A DNA stretch of 64,000 bases from Sporolactobacillus nakayamae (GTDB lineage Bacteria; Bacillota; Bacilli; Bacillales; Sporolactobacillaceae): the NCBI RefSeq assembly GCF_900113325.1, contig NZ_FOOY01000016.1, positions 1 through 64,000 of the forward strand, written 5' to 3'. Under the pieces are notes generated by a model. It was not told the DNA's origin and did no database searches. It saw only the letters and a program-made list of their open reading frames with translations. This document shows, in pieces, positions 25,276 through 33,724 of the stretch. Position 1 is the first letter of the stretch; every line of letters starts with the position of its first letter. A program made the position numbers and the translations under genes.

Positions 25276-26934
25276 ATGAGAATTGTCGTTATAGGATCGG
25301 TAGCAGCAGGAACGAGTGTTGCAGCGAAAGCGAGAAGAAATACAGAAAATGCTGAGATTGTGGTCTATGACCAAGATAAAGATATTTCCTATTCCGTATG
25401 TGGTATTCCCTACTTTGTGGGTGAAGAAGTGGAATCAATCGATAAGTTAACACCGAGAAACGCGACATGGTTTAAGAAACGTTATAACGTTGATATTTTT
25501 ACCGAGCATCGTGTTACCCATATTGATCCTTATAAGAAAGAATTGCAAATTACAAATTTACAAACAGGCCAGGCAATCACCGACACTTATGACGTACTTG
25601 TTCTGGCAACGGGGGCCGCGCCGGTTACTCCGGAAGCCTTTATCGATCAAAAATGGGACAATGTATTTCAAGTAAGGAATATTCAAAATGCCATTTCTAT
25701 TCGAGCGTTTGTCGATACTCATAAACCGAAGAAGGCAACAATTCTAGGTGCCGGATTTATTGGCCTAGAGATGGCGGAACAACTTTTTAATGAAGGCATA
25801 GAGGTTACTCTGATCCAGCGCGGGAAACAAGTCATGAAACATATGGATCCGGATATGGCTTTTCGAGTTGAGAATCTTTTGCGAGATAAAGGTATTCGTG
25901 TGCTCCTCGAAACAACCGTCGCAGAAGTAGTTGGCACGCCGTTTGTGAACGCTGTGAAAACGGACACCAGTGAGATTATTGATACGGATATGGTTATCCT
26001 CGCAACTGGGGTCAGGCCAAATACAAAACTGGCCCAAGAGGCGGGCATAACTATAGGCGGCACAGGAGCCGTGCAAGTCGATAAGAAAATGCGGACGAAT
26101 GTGAGCACAATCTATGCGGTCGGGGATGTCGCAGAGAGTTATTCTTTAATTACTGGAAAACCGATTTATCGCCCGCTAGGATCGACAGCAAATAAAATGG
26201 GTCGTATTGCAGGCGATGTGATAACCGGAGGTTGTTTGGAACATCGTGGCATTTTAGGTACAGGTATTGTCCGTGTGTTTGATATGGCTGTTGCTCAAAC
26301 AGGGCTGACAGAAAAAGAAGCTCGGGAAGCAGGATATGATATTGCCGTTTTATATAATATTAAACCGGATAAAGCGGATTATCTTGGTGGAATAGAACTG
26401 ACGATTAAAGCGATTGCTGATAAAGCAACAGGACGTGTACTGGGTGCTCAAATCACAGGAATAAATGGTGTTGATAAACGTATTGATGTGCTCGCAACTG
26501 CAATTTCTTTTAAGGCGAAAGCGGAAGATCTGTTTCATTTAGATCTTGCTTATGCGCCGCCGTTTGCGACAACGAAGGACCCTGTTTTGTATGCTGGAAT
26601 GGCTTTAGACAACGCATTAAAAAGAAATCCATTAATCACCCCTGAAGAATTGATAAAGAAACAGCAAATGAATGAGCGTTTACAAATTATTGACGCTCGG
26701 TCGCCAAAACAATATGCGGTTTCTTCTGTAGAAGGCGCGATCAATGTTCCACTGGCCGATCTCCGGGAAAAAGCACAAACTTTGGATCCCTCAATTTCCA
26801 CGATTACTTATTGTAATAAAGGGGTAACGGGGAACGCTGCTCAAAATATTTTGCTGAACTTAGGATTTAAGCAGGTCTTTAATCTATCTGGCGGGAATAA
26901 AAATTACCAAATGTACCGTCACATGAAGAAATGA
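25276..26934 (+). CDS. CoA-disulfide reductase-like flavoprotein with C-terminal rhodanese domain
   Basis: This 552-residue protein has an FAD site GSVAAGTSVAAKARR, the redox Cys in SYSVCGIPYF (near residue 43), the NAD site GAGFIGLEMAEQL, and TIYAVGDVAE for FAD. A rhodanese domain (about 460-552) has its loop Cys in ITYCNKGVTGN. The architecture is that of CoADR-RHD/Npsr enzymes, which reduce CoA disulfide or persulfides. Such genes recur in Firmicute ars clusters, probably for thiol repair. It has its own promoter and ends in a terminator. Confidence 0.85.
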   Translation: MRIVVIGSVAAGTSVAAKARRNTENAEIVVYDQDKDISYSVCGIPYFVGEEVESIDKLTPRNATWFKKRYNVDIFTEHRVTHIDPYKKELQITNLQTGQAITDTYDVLVLATGAAPVTPEAFIDQKWDNVFQVRNIQNAISIRAFVDTHKPKKATILGAGFIGLEMAEQLFNEGIEVTLIQRGKQVMKHMDPDMAFRVENLLRDKGIRVLLETTVAEVVGTPFVNAVKTDTSEIIDTDMVILATGVRPNTKLAQEAGITIGGTGAVQVDKKMRTNVSTIYAVGDVAESYSLITGKPIYRPLGSTANKMGRIAGDVITGGCLEHRGILGTGIVRVFDMAVAQTGLTEKEAREAGYDIAVLYNIKPDKADYLGGIELTIKAIADKATGRVLGAQITGINGVDKRIDVLATAISFKAKAEDLFHLDLAYAPPFATTKDPVLYAGMALDNALKRNPLITPEELIKKQQMNERLQIIDARSPKQYAVSSVEGAINVPLADLREKAQTLDPSISTITYCNKGVTGNAAQNILLNLGFKQVFNLSGGNKNYQMYRHMKK

Positions 26935-26950
26935 TGATAAAGAAAATAGG

Positions 26951-26986
26951 AAACAATCATGCTGCCGAACATGATTGTTTTTATTT
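26951..26986 (+). terminator. Terminator of the first ars unit
   Basis: Perfect 11-bp arms AAACAATCATG and CATGATTGTTT followed by TTATTT. Confidence 0.92.
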
Positions 26987-27029
26987 CTGGAAATAGTAAA
27001 TTAAAATAATAAAGTTCATGAATAAATAG

Positions 27030-27058
27030 TTGCAAAATACAAATATAAGATTTATAAT
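27030..27058 (+). promoter_or_regulatory. marR-like promoter with operator motif
   Basis: TTGCAA (27030) and TATAAT (27053) with 17-nt spacing. TTGCAAAATACAAATA (27030-27045) matches 14 of 16 bases of a motif in the promoter of the ArsP-like gene at 27613-27628, suggesting a shared regulator site. Confidence 0.65.
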
Positions 27059-27080
27059 TTGAATCAATGGAGGAATAGCT

Positions 27081-27545
27081 ATGGAAAACCTTAGAGAACC
27101 CTTTCAAATTATGGTCAGGCGTTTCGGCTTGCTGGCCAAGTACTGCTGCTCCACCGGCGGATACAATATTTCGCTTGTGCAAAGCCATATTCTTTACGAG
27201 ATTGAGCGTAAATCCGGTCAGTCCATGCAAATGGTTGCTGAAACACTTGGGATTGATATTACGACATTCAGCAGGCAGATCCAGACACTCGTCAAGATGG
27301 ATCTTGTGAAAAAGTCGCCGAGCCCGGATGACGGAAGAGTATTCATTCTTACTTTGACAGACGAGGGCCTTCAAACGGCTGAAAGCATCGACAATCAGAT
27401 GAATGCCTTCCTTGAAGACGTTTTTTCGAGAATGAGCAGTTTTGAAAAGGATACGGTCATGCACTCCATTGATTTGCTAAACCGATCAATGGCTGCGTCG
27501 GAACATTGTTGCTCTCCTGTGTCGTGTAAAAAAGATCAAGATTGA
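27081..27545 (+). CDS. Cys-rich MarR family transcriptional regulator
   Basis: This 154-residue winged helix-turn-helix protein has QMVAETLGIDITTFSRQIQTLVKMDLV as its DNA-binding helices and the wing SPSPDDGRVFILTLT (residues 75-90). Unusually it has a Cys-Cys pair near the N-terminus (KYCCSTGGYN) and two more Cys sites at the C-terminus (EHCCSPVSCKK). These suggest thiol-based sensing of metalloids or electrophiles. It precedes the ArsP-like permease, and both promoters share a 16-bp motif. No family member with known ligand is recognised. Confidence 0.85.
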   Translation: MENLREPFQIMVRRFGLLAKYCCSTGGYNISLVQSHILYEIERKSGQSMQMVAETLGIDITTFSRQIQTLVKMDLVKKSPSPDDGRVFILTLTDEGLQTAESIDNQMNAFLEDVFSRMSSFEKDTVMHSIDLLNRSMAASEHCCSPVSCKKDQD

Positions 27546-27595
27546 GTCTTTTGAGAGCGGGCATAATCATGGAACACATAAGGTTTTTTATTAAC

Positions 27596-27628
27596 TTGGT
27601 TCTATTATAAACTTGCATTATACAAATA
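27596..27628 (+). promoter_or_regulatory. Promoter and operator of the ArsP-like unit
   Basis: TTGGTT (27596), 17-nt spacer, TATACA (27619). The motif TTGCATTATACAAATA (27613-27628) covers the -10; in the marR promoter the same motif covers the -35. Confidence 0.6.
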
Positions 27629-27643
27629 AATGGAGGGCCAAAA

Positions 27644-28510
27644 ATGCTCTGGACAATTTTTCAAAGTTTCCTATCAATTGCTTTGGAACTTACCGTACTG
27701 TTTATTGGCATTTCTTTTCTTATTAGTTTGATTCAGGGATTGATCCCTTATGAAAAATTGAATGGTTATTTAAGCGGAAGAAATACTGCTTTGGGTGTGC
27801 TGGCTGCTCTGGTTCTCGCTTTTATTACACCTTTTTGTTCCTGCTCAACCATTCCAGTCATTGTAAACTTGTTGAAAGAAAAAGTTCGATTCGGAATTGT
27901 TATGGTTTTTCTCTTTTCTTCTCCGGTTCTCGACCCTACGATTATTACCCTAATGGGCGCGATGCTGGGTGTTAAAGTTGCCGTCGCATATACAGTGATC
28001 ACGTCGATTCTATCAACGGCGATTGGCTTGCTACTCGAAAAATTAGGTTTTGAAAAGTCGGTGAAGCAGGTGATCATGACAGGATATGAGGAGAGCTCAC
28101 AGAAATTCAGTTTAAAAAGAGCACTACAGGAAACAATCGGGCTTATGAAAACCGTTTACCCATACTTAATTATCGGCGCGGCGATCGGTGCAGTGATCCA
28201 TGGAGCCGTACCCACTGAATGGATTTCCTCTACTTTTGGAGGAGACCAGTGGTGGATTGTTCCGATAGCAGCAATCATCGGGATCCCGCTCTATATTCGG
28301 TTATCAATGATGATTCCAATGTCGCAAATGTTAATTGTTAAAGGCATGGCGGTCGCTCCCGTGATGGCACTTATGATCAGTTCAGCCGGTGCAAGTTTGC
28401 CGGAACTTGCGCTGCTCAACTCAATTTTCCAAAAAAAATTGGTGACAGCCTTTGTTATCTCGGTCTTTGCCATGGCAACAATTTCCGGATTCCTGTTTTA
28501 TCTAATATAG
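27644..28510 (+). CDS. arsP: ArsP-like permease (UPF0718/DUF318)
   Basis: This 288-residue membrane protein has about eight hydrophobic segments and the family-defining ITPFCSCSTIPV near residue 62, where vicinal cysteines can bind trivalent organoarsenicals, plus FSSPVLDPTIIT. ArsP exports methylarsenite and aromatic arsenicals. The family also contains permeases of unknown substrate, so the symbol rests on the Cys motif and on the ars context (Cys-rich regulator before, Cys micropeptide and ArsN-like enzyme after). Confidence 0.75.
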   Translation: MLWTIFQSFLSIALELTVLFIGISFLISLIQGLIPYEKLNGYLSGRNTALGVLAALVLAFITPFCSCSTIPVIVNLLKEKVRFGIVMVFLFSSPVLDPTIITLMGAMLGVKVAVAYTVITSILSTAIGLLLEKLGFEKSVKQVIMTGYEESSQKFSLKRALQETIGLMKTVYPYLIIGAAIGAVIHGAVPTEWISSTFGGDQWWIVPIAAIIGIPLYIRLSMMIPMSQMLIVKGMAVAPVMALMISSAGASLPELALLNSIFQKKLVTAFVISVFAMATISGFLFYLI

Positions 28511-28544
28511 CTATCAAAGCCATTTATTAAAGGAGGTGAGGTCG

Positions 28545-28682
28545 ATGAGTTTCAAAATAAAATTATTTGAAAAGAAGAAAGATCATTCCTGCTGCAACAT
28601 TAAGATTGAGGAAGTTAAGGCAGAGGAGCAAACAAAGTCTTGTTGCCATTCTGAAAAAGCGGATGCGGAAAAATCTAAGTAA
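28545..28682 (+). CDS. Cys-pair micropeptide of the ars region
   Basis: A 45-codon ORF with a near-perfect AGGAGGTGAG site 4 nt before its ATG encodes a charged soluble peptide. It contains two Cys-Cys pairs (DHSCCNIKIEEVK and KSCCHSEKADAEK). The pairs are spaced like metalloid-binding sites, and the gene lies between the ArsP-like permease and an ArsN-like acetyltransferase. It may buffer or deliver arsenicals; this is inference. No domain is recognised. Confidence 0.7.
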   Translation: MSFKIKLFEKKKDHSCCNIKIEEVKAEEQTKSCCHSEKADAEKSK

Positions 28683-28716
28683 ACATCGTTTATTCTCTAG
28701 GAAGAAGTGAGTCTCA

Positions 28717-29229
28717 TTGATAGTCAATCAAGTGAACGTTCAGATTGATCGTATGAAAGAATCTGATTGGAATCAGGTGAAACAGATCTATTTAGATGGG
28801 ATTAGAACAGGAATCTCAACCTTTCAAACCGAGGCGCTGGAGTGGGAAGAGTGGGACAAAGCTCATGTTTTGTCATGCCGAATCGTTGCGCGTTCGGAAG
28901 ATTTTATTCTAGGTTGGGCCGCGTTAAGTCCCACTTCTAGCCGCTGTTGTTATAAAGGAATTGGTGAAGTGAGTATTTACATGAGTGAAAAGAGTAAGAG
29001 ACTCGGAGTCGGAACAGCGCTTTTACAGCGTTTAATCCTCGAAGCAGAGAACAATGGCTTTTGGACACTGCAATCTTCAATTATTAGGGGAAACAGAGCA
29101 AGCCGGGCGTTGCATGAAAAGTGCGGGTTTAGAGAAATCGGCTTCAGGGAAAAAATAGCGCAAATGCCTGATGGAGCTTGGCATGATGTTGTTCTCGTTG
29201 AACGGAGAAGTTCTGTCATTGGCAATTAA
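28717..29229 (+). CDS. arsN: ArsN-like GNAT N-acetyltransferase
   Basis: This 170-residue GNAT protein of the phosphinothricin-acetyltransferase type has IDRMKESDWNQVKQIY at the N-terminus, GWAALSPTS, the acetyl-CoA loop KSKRLGVGTALLQ, and NRASRALHEKCGFREIGF. ArsN1 enzymes of this group acetylate the amine of arsenic-containing antibiotics such as arsinothricin. The ars context favours that role over bialaphos resistance, but the substrate is not proven. The start is TTG 28717 behind AGGAAGAAGTGA. Confidence 0.75.
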   Translation: MIVNQVNVQIDRMKESDWNQVKQIYLDGIRTGISTFQTEALEWEEWDKAHVLSCRIVARSEDFILGWAALSPTSSRCCYKGIGEVSIYMSEKSKRLGVGTALLQRLILEAENNGFWTLQSSIIRGNRASRALHEKCGFREIGFREKIAQMPDGAWHDVVLVERRSSVIGN

Positions 29230-29266
29230 AAGGTTTCTTACTGTTTACAGTACTTGCCTGTTGCCC

Positions 29267-29301
29267 AAAAAGAGCTTGGATCCCTTTCGCAAGCTCTTTT
29301 T
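29267..29301 (+). terminator. Terminator ending the ars region
   Basis: Perfect 12-bp arms AAAAAGAGCTTG and CAAGCTCTTTTT. Confidence 0.9.
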
Positions 29302-29404
29302 GCATCCAAAAAAAACATTGTAGGAGGAGACTTAAATAACTAAATACATTGACAAACGTATACAAATGTATTGATATATAGACATAAGGAAGGTGTCTAT
29401 ATAG

Positions 29405-30022
29405 ATGTATAAACCACAAGAATTTGCAGATATGCTTGGCGTATCTGTGAAAACATTGCAAAGATGGGATAATGAAGGAAAATTAATTGCAAAGCGTAAT
29501 CCTAAAAATAGGAGGTACTATACCCATAAACAATATAGTGACTATGTTGGCGAATCCAATAAGGGCAGAACAATCATTTACGCTCGTGTATCGTCCAGTG
29601 GACAAAAGGATGACCTTACTAATCAAGTTGAATTCTTAAAACAATTTGCAAATGCAAAAGGACTCATTGTCGACGAAATATTTACTGATATTGGCTCGGG
29701 ATTAAATTATAATCGTAAGAAATGGAATAAAATACTCCAAGATGCAATGCGAGGCAACATATCGACTGTTGTTATTGCTCATAAAGATCGTTTTATTCGG
29801 TTCGGTTGTGAGTGGTTTGAAAATTTCTTGGAATCAAATGGCGTAAAAATCATTATTGTTAAGAATGAAAAGCTATCGCCACAAGAAGAATTGGTTCAGG
29901 ATTTAACAAGTATCATACATGTATTTAGTTGTCGTATTTATGGATTAAGGAAGTATAAAAAAAAGATTAAGGAGGATGATGAACTTGCTGAAAGCGTACA
30001 AGACAGAACTAAAGCCGAATGA
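29405..30022 (+). CDS. tnpA: IS607-family serine recombinase transposase
   Basis: This 205-residue protein has an N-terminal MerR-like helix-turn-helix (YKPQEFADMLGVSVKTLQRW) and a serine recombinase domain with the nucleophile Ser in YARVSSSGQKDDL. DIGSGLNYNRKKWNKIL and VVIAHKDRFIRFGCEWF follow, a pattern diagnostic of IS607 TnpA. All core motifs are intact. It overlaps the tnpB frame by 38-47 nt depending on the tnpB start. Confidence 0.93.
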   Translation: MYKPQEFADMLGVSVKTLQRWDNEGKLIAKRNPKNRRYYTHKQYSDYVGESNKGRTIIYARVSSSGQKDDLTNQVEFLKQFANAKGLIVDEIFTDIGSGLNYNRKKWNKILQDAMRGNISTVVIAHKDRFIRFGCEWFENFLESNGVKIIIVKNEKLSPQEELVQDLTSIIHVFSCRIYGLRKYKKKIKEDDELAESVQDRTKAE

Positions 30023-31169
30023 AGAGCAACTATTCATCATCCGAAAAACGATGGGGGTTGGTCGATATGTATACAATTTATTCTTAGATGTAAACAGACA
30101 ACGTTACGAGACGGATTACTGGTACATGAATGCCTATGCTTTTTCTAAATGGTTGAACAATGATTATTTGGAGGCAAATCCAACTGAAATGTGGATCAAA
30201 TCTGTTCATGCTAAATCGATTAAACAATCAATCATTAATGCAGATCAAGCCATGAAGAAGTTTTTCAAACGTCAGGCAGGATTTCCTAAATTTAAGTCAC
30301 GTAAAAGGGATTGGGGATCCTTTTATTTCTTCAAAAATGGCTCAAAACAATTTATTGACTGCGAAAGACACAGGATTAAGATTCCGACATTAGGATGGGT
30401 AAGAATAAAAGAAAAAGGCTATATTCCAACAGACAAGAACAACTTTGTTATTAAGTCAGGAACAATTAAAGAAAAAGCTAATCGTTATTATTTAAGCATC
30501 ATCGTTGAACAGCAAGACACTAAGAAGCAGGTAACTAATGCAGAACCTATTGGAATCGATCTTGGTGTTAAAACGTTTGCAGTGTTAAGTACAGGCGAAT
30601 CGAAGCCAACGATCAATAAGTTAAGCCACATAAGAAAGACTAGGAAATCATTAAAGCGTCAACAACGCAAATTATCACGTAGGTATGAGGCACTAAAAAT
30701 AAGAAAATTTAAAATGAAAAGAGGTGAGTCTGCTACTGAATTTAACCTAGATAAGCAGAAATTAAAAGTGCAAAAACTTCATCAGCACCTTACAAACATT
30801 ACTAAAGATCATCATAACAAATTCGTGCATGAATTAGCGACAACCAAGCCAAGTTATATAGCGATTGAAGATCTTAATGTAAAAGGTATGATGAAGAATC
30901 GGCATTTATCTAAGGCGGTCGCACAGCAAGGATTCTACGATTTCAGAATTAGATTGACAAATAAATGTAAGGAATTAGGAATATCTCTGCATGTTGTTAA
31001 TCGCTTTGAATCAACTTCTAAGATTTGTCATAACTGTGGTCATAAAAAGATAGATTTAAAGCTATCAGATAGAATCTACCATTGTGACAATTGCGGATAT
31101 ACAACTGACCGAGATTATAATGCCGCTCTTAATATTCGAGACACACAAAACTTTAAGCTAGCACTTTAA
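29985..31169 (+). CDS. tnpB: TnpB RNA-guided nuclease of the IS607 element
   Basis: This 394-residue protein has the OrfB N-terminal domain (KAYKTELKPNEEQ), RuvC acidic residues in GIDLGVKTFAV, AIEDLNVKGM and TDRDYNAALNI, and a zinc ribbon CHNCG/CDNCG. All catalytic motifs are retained, so it is likely active. TTG 29985 is 9 nt from AAGGAGG; in-frame ATGs at 29976 and 29979 lie directly on the site. TnpB uses an RNA made from the 3' end of its own gene and the element end to cut the empty donor site. Confidence 0.9.
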   Translation: MLKAYKTELKPNEEQLFIIRKTMGVGRYVYNLFLDVNRQRYETDYWYMNAYAFSKWLNNDYLEANPTEMWIKSVHAKSIKQSIINADQAMKKFFKRQAGFPKFKSRKRDWGSFYFFKNGSKQFIDCERHRIKIPTLGWVRIKEKGYIPTDKNNFVIKSGTIKEKANRYYLSIIVEQQDTKKQVTNAEPIGIDLGVKTFAVLSTGESKPTINKLSHIRKTRKSLKRQQRKLSRRYEALKIRKFKMKRGESATEFNLDKQKLKVQKLHQHLTNITKDHHNKFVHELATTKPSYIAIEDLNVKGMMKNRHLSKAVAQQGFYDFRIRLTNKCKELGISLHVVNRFESTSKICHNCGHKKIDLKLSDRIYHCDNCGYTTDRDYNAALNIRDTQNFKLAL

Positions 31170-31310
31170 AAGCTATTTAAAGTGTGTACCGTGGGCTACA
31201 CGGGAATTAACGACTGTGGACTGTTATACAAACCTTATTAGTCGGATCATGATGAAATGGGACAGGAAGAAGCAGTAAAAATCTAGGACATATACATTTG
31301 TATATGTTTT
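31110..31310 (+). ncRNA. Predicted omegaRNA (reRNA) of TnpB
   Basis: In IS607 and IS605 elements the guide RNA scaffold overlaps the tnpB 3' end and runs to the right end of the element, with the guide read from flanking DNA. Here the 3' noncoding stretch of about 140 nt after the tnpB stop contains foldable segments (for example CCGTG-GGCTA-CACGG near 31188) and ends at the terminal motif. Position is by analogy only. Confidence 0.5.
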
Positions 31311-31367
31311 CAGTAGCAGACAAGTACAACAAACGTTTTCTCATGGGAGAAAGTTATTTTTAGCCCT

Positions 31368-31396
31368 CGCGTCAGCCCAATACTGACGCGGTTTTT
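31368..31396 (+). terminator. Hairpin terminator between the IS607 element and usp
   Basis: Perfect 8-bp arms CGCGTCAG and CTGACGCG with GTTTTT. Confidence 0.85.
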
Positions 31397-31435
31397 CAGA
31401 CATCGAAAATAGATCCTATCGTCAGGTTCAAAAAA

Positions 31436-31843
31436 TCACTTGATAATTAATACGGGACAATGCGCTCTTACAACTGCTCTATGACTGACACTTCCTAGAA
31501 CCATTTCTTGTAGGGCATTTAATCCACGACTTCCAAGAATAATGAGATCAAACTTTTCTTCATTCGCATGGGAAACAATCATTGTTCCTGGTTCTCCATG
31601 GACTACTTTTAGTTCATAGGATACATTCGCTTTTTGAAAGACTTCCTTCACTTCTTCTAAAGTTGTTTCTCTTACCTTTTTTATGTCTTGATGGAGCACT
31701 TCTGATTTCACCTTTTCAATATCAATGACATTAATAATTTCCACACTGGAATCCTGCACGAGTAACGCCATTGCAACAGCATGCTCTGCGGCTCTTTTAG
31801 AATGTTCTGATCCATCAAAAGCTAATAAGATTTTCTTATACAT
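31436..31843 (-). CDS. Universal stress protein UspA family
   Basis: This 135-residue single-domain USP has MYKKILLAFDGSEHSKRAAEHA, and the ATP-binding signature GSRGLNALQEMVLGSVSHRAV. It ends CPVLIIK, so it is probably an ATP-binding form. ATG 31843 is preceded by GGGGGATTAGGG; a longer in-frame start lacks a site. It lies downstream of the SulP transporter gene on the same strand, an arrangement seen in many Bacillales. Confidence 0.9.
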   Translation of the reverse strand: MYKKILLAFDGSEHSKRAAEHAVAMALLVQDSSVEIINVIDIEKVKSEVLHQDIKKVRETTLEEVKEVFQKANVSYELKVVHGEPGTMIVSHANEEKFDLIILGSRGLNALQEMVLGSVSHRAVVRAHCPVLIIK

Positions 31844-31865
31844 CCCTAATCCCCCGATATATAAG

Positions 31866-31907
31866 AGGGTGTTCGAAAAGTTCTCCGTCGCCTTCTCGAA
31901 CACCCTC
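31866..31907 (-). terminator. Hairpin between sulP and usp
   Basis: Perfect 12-bp arms GAGGGTGTTCGA and TCGAACACCCTC. On the minus strand it follows the sulP stop and is trailed by TTATAT rather than a full T-run, so it may attenuate rather than end transcription. Confidence 0.6.
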
Positions 31908-31909
31908 GA

Positions 31910-33376
31910 TTAATGACTGGATAGTTTTGCGTTCGGTTTATTAAAATTAGCTAATTTTTTAACGAGTTGCTCACTGGACTCATTGAACCCTATTACTTTC
32001 ACCTGTGCTGACGTTTGCTCTTTCAACTTAATAATTACTTTATCTATTGCTGCAACAGCAGAGTCATCCCAAATATGCGCATCCGAAAAATCAATGATAA
32101 TCGTTTCTTTATCTTCTTTAAAAGAGAAAGCATTAATAAATTCTCCAACAGACGCAAAGAAGATTTGTCCCTGGACCTTATATACTGTTTGATTATTAGT
32201 AGAAGAGACCTTCACACGTACTTTCGAAATTTTAGCCGCAAAGAAAATAGCACTCAATAGAACACCAACGATTACGCCTTTGGATAAATCATTTGTTGCC
32301 ACAACGACAATAACAGTGACAATCATGACGATTGTATCGGTTAACGGGACTTTAGTTAGCGTTCGAAGTGAAGACCAGTCAAATGTGCCAATGGATACCA
32401 TAATCATTACACCCGCTAACGACGCCATTGGAATCCTGACCACCCAATCCCCTAATACAAGGATAAGAAACATTAAGAACACACCAGCTACTAGCGTTGA
32501 TAATCTTCCTCTTCCCCCAGATTTCATGTTCATTACAGTTTGACCAATCATTGCGGAACCCGCCATACCTCCAAAAAAGCCGGCAATAATATTGGCGATC
32601 CCCTGTCCTCTAATTTCCCTATGCTTGTTGCTTCCTGTATCTGTTATATCATCGACAATAGAAGAAGTTAATAATGCTTCTAACAATCCAACAATAGATA
32701 ACGCTAAAGCCGTAGGAAAAATAATAGATAATGTTTCAAAATTTAATGGGATATTTGGAAGAACAAACATCGGTAACGTTTGTTTGATTGCCCCTAAGTC
32801 CCCAACCGTCTGAAGATCGAATCCGCTTATAATAGCCACAATCGTCATCACGACAATTGCAACGAGCGGGGATGGCACCTTTTTTGTGAAAAGAGGGAAT
32901 AAATAGATGATAAGAAGCGTAATCGCTACGAAAATATAGGTCATCGTCGAAATTCCTACAAAATGAGGCACTTGTGCCATAAAAATTAAAATAGCTAAAG
33001 CATTCACAAAACCGACCATAATGGAACGCGAAACAAATTTCATTAATCGTGCAATTTTAAAGACGCTAAATAGAACTTGAAGAACACCCGTTAAAATAGT
33101 GGCAGCAAACAAATAATCGATACCATAGTTTTTCACTAAAGTAACCATAAGCAATGCCATTGCCCCTGTGGCAGCTGAAATCATGCCTGGTCTTCCACCT
33201 ATAAATGCCATCACAACTGCAATGCAAAATGATGCATAAAGGCCAACCATTGGATCAACGCCTGCAATGATAGAAAAGGCAATTGCTTCTGGAATAAGTG
33301 CAAGAGCGACGACAATCCCCGCAAGAATATCTGCTCTAACATTTCCAAACCATTCAATTTTTAAATTTTTCAACAC
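31910..33376 (-). CDS. SulP family inorganic anion transporter with STAS domain
   Basis: This 488-residue protein has the SulP core of about 10-12 membrane segments: [48 protein letters not shown] and [19 protein letters not shown]-terminal STAS domain (about 385-480, [20 protein letters not shown]) follows. The group includes bicarbonate, sulfate and other anion carriers. The start is taken at GTG 33376 behind GAGGTG; the frame stays open 83 codons further upstream, but that part has no SulP similarity. It is probably cotranscribed with usp. Confidence 0.88.
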   Translation of the reverse strand: MLKNLKIEWFGNVRADILAGIVVALALIPEAIAFSIIAGVDPMVGLYASFCIAVVMAFIGGRPGMISAATGAMALLMVTLVKNYGIDYLFAATILTGVLQVLFSVFKIARLMKFVSRSIMVGFVNALAILIFMAQVPHFVGISTMTYIFVAITLLIIYLFPLFTKKVPSPLVAIVVMTIVAIISGFDLQTVGDLGAIKQTLPMFVLPNIPLNFETLSIIFPTALALSIVGLLEALLTSSIVDDITDTGSNKHREIRGQGIANIIAGFFGGMAGSAMIGQTVMNMKSGGRGRLSTLVAGVFLMFLILVLGDWVVRIPMASLAGVMIMVSIGTFDWSSLRTLTKVPLTDTIVMIVTVIVVVATNDLSKGVIVGVLLSAIFFAAKISKVRVKVSSTNNQTVYKVQGQIFFASVGEFINAFSFKEDKETIIIDFSDAHIWDDSAVAAIDKVIIKLKEQTSAQVKVIGFNESSEQLVKKLANFNKPNAKLSSH

Positions 33377-33724
33377 TACTAAAAAGCACCTCACTATTTT
33401 TTTTATGACAAAAACGATAAATAGTCCCAAAAACGTCCTTTTTGATTCCTTCGTAAATGATACCATGTGGATCATAAAAATACGAAATAAATTTTCTGCC
33501 TTATACTCATTTTCATTCAACTGTTTGCGATCAAGTTTCATAAAATCAAGCATTTCTTCTGCTTTTTCATCATTAAAGTCCCGAAACGCTTGGTGATAAT
33601 AGCGCGAAAGTTTCTGCCGGCACAATTGCTTGACTCAACCAAAAACATTTCTCTTAATAAACCGTTTCCACTTTTGTTGTATAATACGATACAAAAGAAC
33701 AATGTTGTAGATAGGGAGTCCACG

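Larger units (their letters stand above)
29345..31310 (+). mobile_element. IS607-family element with tnpA and tnpB
   Basis: The element carries a serine recombinase and an overlapping tnpB. Its ends contain related inverted motifs: TATACAAATGTATTG near 29359 and, at the right end, ATACATTTGTATATG near 31290. IS607 elements make no target duplication, so the exact ends are approximate. It inserted between the terminator of the ars region and another terminator at 31368. Confidence 0.8.

Noticed and set aside
33377-33625. N-terminal extension of the SulP protein
   Set aside because: The extra 83 codons have no SulP similarity, and GAGGTG lies at the proper place for the GTG at 33376.
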